From Nitrospira sp. (GTDB lineage Bacteria > Nitrospirota > Nitrospiria > Nitrospirales > Nitrospiraceae), in contig JARFXP010000002.1 in the NCBI GenBank assembly GCA_029194675.1, positions 1,116,001 to 1,180,000 of the forward strand: a DNA stretch of 64,000 nt, in the 5' to 3' direction. A program made the position numbers and the translations under genes. Under the pieces are notes generated by a model. The model saw nothing but the letters and a program-made list of their open reading frames with translations. It did no database searches and had not been told where the DNA came from. Of this stretch, positions 61,728 to 64,000 are shown in pieces (position 1 is the first letter of the stretch; every line of letters begins with the position of its first letter).

Positions 61728-62717
61728 ATGGATGTGCTCTCTGAAGTCCTGAAAGCCGTGAAACTGGACGGCGCGGTGTTCTTCAACGGTGAATTTTCAT
61801 CGCCGTGGTGCGCACGCGAGCCCGACGCAGGCACGTTGGCATCGTATCTCCCCACCCGTTCGAAGCACGTCATTATCTTTCACCTGATCACCGAAGGCCG
61901 AGGCTACGTTCGCATCGAAGAAAATGGTCGGGCGGTCCCCCTTGAAGCTGGCGACATCGTCATCCTTGCGCAAGGCGATGCGCACTTTATGGGCAACGGC
62001 CCTTTCGTCACACCGATCGACAGCACGGAGCAACTGCGGCAGGTGCTGACAGAAGGACATGTGATTTCCCATTCCGGAGGCGGGGGAGAGCTCACCAAGT
62101 TGATCTGCGGCTACCTGACTTGCGATCCACGACTCAGCCAAGTCTTCCTAGCCGGACTCCCACCGATCGTCAAGGTCCATATCCGTGACAGCCCATCAGG
62201 ACAGTGGTTGGAAGACACCTTTCGATATTCCATCGATCACGCTGAGGTTTCCGGCCCAGGAGGCGCCGCTGTCATCGCCAAATTGTCGGAGGTGTTGTTC
62301 GTGGAAACGTTGCGACGGTACATCGCGAAGTTGCCGCCGTCACATACAGGTTGGTTGGCCGGCGTCCGCGATCCGGACGTGGGAAAGGCGCTGGCCATCC
62401 TGCACAAACAGCCGGCTCAACCCTGGACGATCGCCTCGCTGGCGAATGAGGTTGGTGTGTCTCGTTCCGTGTTGGCCGAACGATTTCGGCACTATCTATC
62501 AGACACGCCGATCGGGTACCTGACGCGCTGGAGGCTGCAGCTCGCCGCTCAAGTATTGTGTTCAACCGCCAAGAGTGTGGCTGAAGTGGCAAGCGACGTG
62601 GGATATGAGTCCGAACCTTCCTTCAATCGCGCTTTCAAGCGGCAGTTTGGGGTGCCCCCGGCACGGTTCCGCAGCCACGTGAAGCGGACTCACGCTTCCT
62701 CTGTCGCTCCCGATTAA
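61728..62717 (+). CDS. AraC family transcriptional regulator with cupin sensor
   Basis: A 329-residue regulator. Residues 1-190 are a cupin domain (KHVIIFHLITEGRGYVRIEENGRAVPLEAGDIVILAQGDAHFMGNG; the His and Glu of the first cupin motif are partly present). The C-terminal AraC domain has two helix-turn-helix units (WTIASLANEVGVSRSVLAERFRHYLSDTPIGYLTRWRL and KSVAEVASDVGYESEPSFNRAFKRQFGVPPARFR). This cupin_6 subgroup often controls a neighbouring divergent gene, here the methyltransferase. The ATG at 61728 gives the family N-terminus; the frame is open upstream without similarity. Confidence 0.92.
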   Translation: MDVLSEVLKAVKLDGAVFFNGEFSSPWCAREPDAGTLASYLPTRSKHVIIFHLITEGRGYVRIEENGRAVPLEAGDIVILAQGDAHFMGNGPFVTPIDSTEQLRQVLTEGHVISHSGGGGELTKLICGYLTCDPRLSQVFLAGLPPIVKVHIRDSPSGQWLEDTFRYSIDHAEVSGPGGAAVIAKLSEVLFVETLRRYIAKLPPSHTGWLAGVRDPDVGKALAILHKQPAQPWTIASLANEVGVSRSVLAERFRHYLSDTPIGYLTRWRLQLAAQVLCSTAKSVAEVASDVGYESEPSFNRAFKRQFGVPPARFRSHVKRTHASSVAPD

Positions 62718-62971
62718 CGAATCGGGTCGGACGGCTCACCGCTAGGTAGTTCTACGCCGCGAGAACACCCTGTGGACATTCGTCCCGGGCAAATTTCATC
62801 TGGAGCTGTACCAAGTTTCTTCGCGAACATTCTGGAAAACTGTTGTTGCCGATAGGGCAAACTGCTTCTCCGGCTGCCACTCACCCGCAGGAGTCGATTT
62901 TCCCGCCTCAAGAAACCTGCACAAGCCTCCTCAACCAAGATTGGTCCGCTGACCGGAACCAGCTTCAAGCG

Positions 62972-63118
62972 ATGACGGACATCATGGATAAGATCAGGCT
63001 GTATGCAGCAGGGATTATTGTCGGGGCAGCGGTGTTGATTTATGCGGTCCTCACGACCGTGAGCAACACACATCCTCCAGCAAACGATCTACGAGCGGCA
63101 TACGAGACCGCCAAATAA
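62972..63118 (+). CDS. Single-helix small membrane protein
   Basis: A 48-residue peptide with one membrane helix (YAAGIIVGAAVLIYAVLTTV, about 10-29), a short positive head and a polar tail (SNTHPPANDLRAAYETAK). No family recognised. The frame is open upstream but that part is not membrane- or protein-like. Ribosome site weak (AAGCG). MDKIRLY at 62984 is an alternative start. Confidence 0.45.
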   Translation: MTDIMDKIRLYAAGIIVGAAVLIYAVLTTVSNTHPPANDLRAAYETAK

Positions 63119-63836
63119 CGTACGCGCCGACGAGCACATCGTTTCTGATGCTGACGGGCCGACGAACAATGGTCGTGTGAGAGCTGGGGGTGTGTCTGCC
63201 TTCCGCTTTCGATGAAAGTGGAGAGCCGTGAGATGATTGCGGGGCAGAGGTGCGCCTCAGACTCCTCTGCTCGTCGCAAGCACATCGCCTTTCGGCTGGT
63301 GGCTTCACTGCACCGTCGAACCAAGAGACCAGTGTCACGACTCCGTCGCAACCTCCTGACCCGCCTACCATCCCCTCTCACCATCCTTTACTTGTATCAG
63401 GGATTCCCCGTCCAACCTCTTAGGCACTGTCGCGGTAGACCGTCTCGGGTGAGAAGGTCGGAAATCGTCATTCAGCCTCCTTCCCATCGTGGACTCTGTT
63501 GAATCTTCGACGGTCCCTCGTTCGACGCCCCACATCTCATGGCAGTCTGAGACAAATCCCCATGCTGCCCCTATCATGCACTTATCAATATGTTCAACTA
63601 GGGCTTCACACCTGTTGTTAATACGTATGGCATCATAGTATACTTCGCGCCCGAAAAGACTTCCGAATCCTGAACCATGCATATGGGTCATCGGTCTGTG
63701 CGGATGTTGTTTAATTTGCCGACGAGAATGACTGCGGCTGGAACAATTTCCTTGGAGGATAACCGTCACTTGGTGATGTGGGAGTTGGCTTCCCCATCCT
63801 ATTCGTTCCACATAATTCATATTTCAAGGAGATCTC
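63119..63836. other. Long intergenic region, no supported gene
   Basis: About 700 bp. A reverse ORF of 151 codons (63365-63820) has no ribosome site at its start, unusual composition and no recognised family, so it is not called. The right part (63590-63830) is AT-richer and should hold the promoter of the small peptide at 63837. Confidence 0.4.
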
Positions 63837-63992
63837 ATGAAGAACACGATGTTTCTCGTCCTGTTGTCTGTTCTATTCGTCAGCCTGGGCTTCGCTGTCA
63901 GTCTCCCACTTCCCTCTTCCTCAGTGCCGACCATATCAGGCACCGCTGCTCCAACATCATTAGGTCCCGATTGCCGGATAACCACTTGCTGA
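63837..63992 (+). CDS. Tiny secreted peptide with two cysteines
   Basis: A 51-residue precursor. A hydrophobic signal peptide (MFLVLLSVLFVSLGFAVS, about 5-22) is followed by a 30-residue Ser/Pro/Thr-rich chain that ends PDCRITTC. The two cysteines five residues apart at the very C-terminus could form a small disulfide ring. AAGGAG five bases before the ATG is a very good ribosome site, and signal peptide plus stop look genuine. No family recognised; too short for routine gene callers. Confidence 0.6.
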   Translation: MKNTMFLVLLSVLFVSLGFAVSLPLPSSSVPTISGTAAPTSLGPDCRITTC

Positions 63993-64000
63993 CACCGACC

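Noticed and set aside
63365..63820. A 151-codon reverse ORF near the right edge
   Set aside because: No ribosome site, no recognisable family, and a composition unlike neighbouring proteins.

Overview
The window looks like a chromosome segment of a Nitrospirota bacterium, most likely Nitrospira or a close relative. This is inferred from the overall protein repertoire: several REP-associated (RAYT) transposases, many ECF and two-component regulators, a SoxCD-like sulfite dehydrogenase pair, and YHS, OsmC and TenA proteins. No rRNA or tRNA was recognised to confirm it.

Layout. 1-4000 (minus strand): the start of an SDR gene, osmC, a SoxC/SoxD-like sulfite dehydrogenase pair, a HAD phosphatase, a Nudix hydrolase and a truncated HdeD-like gene. 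4100-9733 (plus): a tandem segmental duplication of a two-gene unit, an OmpA-type anchor protein plus a long coiled-coil protein ending in a helix-3-turn-helix (COG3743-like) domain. In the first copy the ompA gene has decayed to a relic, the coiled-coil gene has lost its membrane anchor, and its 303-bp repeats have expanded. A short dnaE relic lies between the copies. 9734-17000 (minus): an accessory island made largely of integron cassettes without an integrase. At least six attC sites, all in one orientation, punctuate cassettes for a truncated haemoglobin, a VOC protein, DUF4160/DUF2442, a BrnT relic with an antitoxin, and an NTF2-like protein. RAYT elements, a REP-like hairpin and an IS4-family element with a 9-bp target duplication have broken into it. 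17007-18701 is an orphan membrane protein.

19000-25030 (mostly plus): dnaE with a possible leaderless promoter, accA, a ferritin-like protein and a coiled-coil envelope protein. 25133-38000: SDR, BaiN-like flavoprotein, animal-type haem peroxidase, an ArsI/CadI-like VOC protein with a SigZ-like sigma factor, tenA, DUF5677, tex, an NlpC/P60 lipoprotein, fumC and a small membrane protein. 38320-44972: an IS5 relic, a NarL-type two-component system and a two-gene RND efflux system. 45000-48200: a visibly GC-rich TAP-type hydrolase beside a RAYT gene, probably an insertion hotspot. 48238-55505: TPMT-like and O-methyltransferases, pyrophosphatase, then a minus-strand cluster with a STAS protein, ECF sigma factor, zinc-finger anti-sigma factor, YHS protein, MKG-repeat protein, cytochrome b and a Tat-exported molybdopterin oxidoreductase. 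55790-64000: a double-GAF sigma-54 activator, HNH nuclease, TPR protein, a methyltransferase divergent from an AraC regulator, and two tiny membrane or secreted peptides.

How the genes work together. Two sets pair a sulfite-oxidase-fold molybdoenzyme with a haem partner (soxCD-like; MoCo plus cytochrome b). The STAS, ECF and anti-sigma genes form a compact stress-type regulatory module that may control the adjacent periplasmic redox genes. The RND pump follows a response regulator. The 10-17 kb island is the most unusual part: a cassette array in the act of being dismantled by transposable elements.
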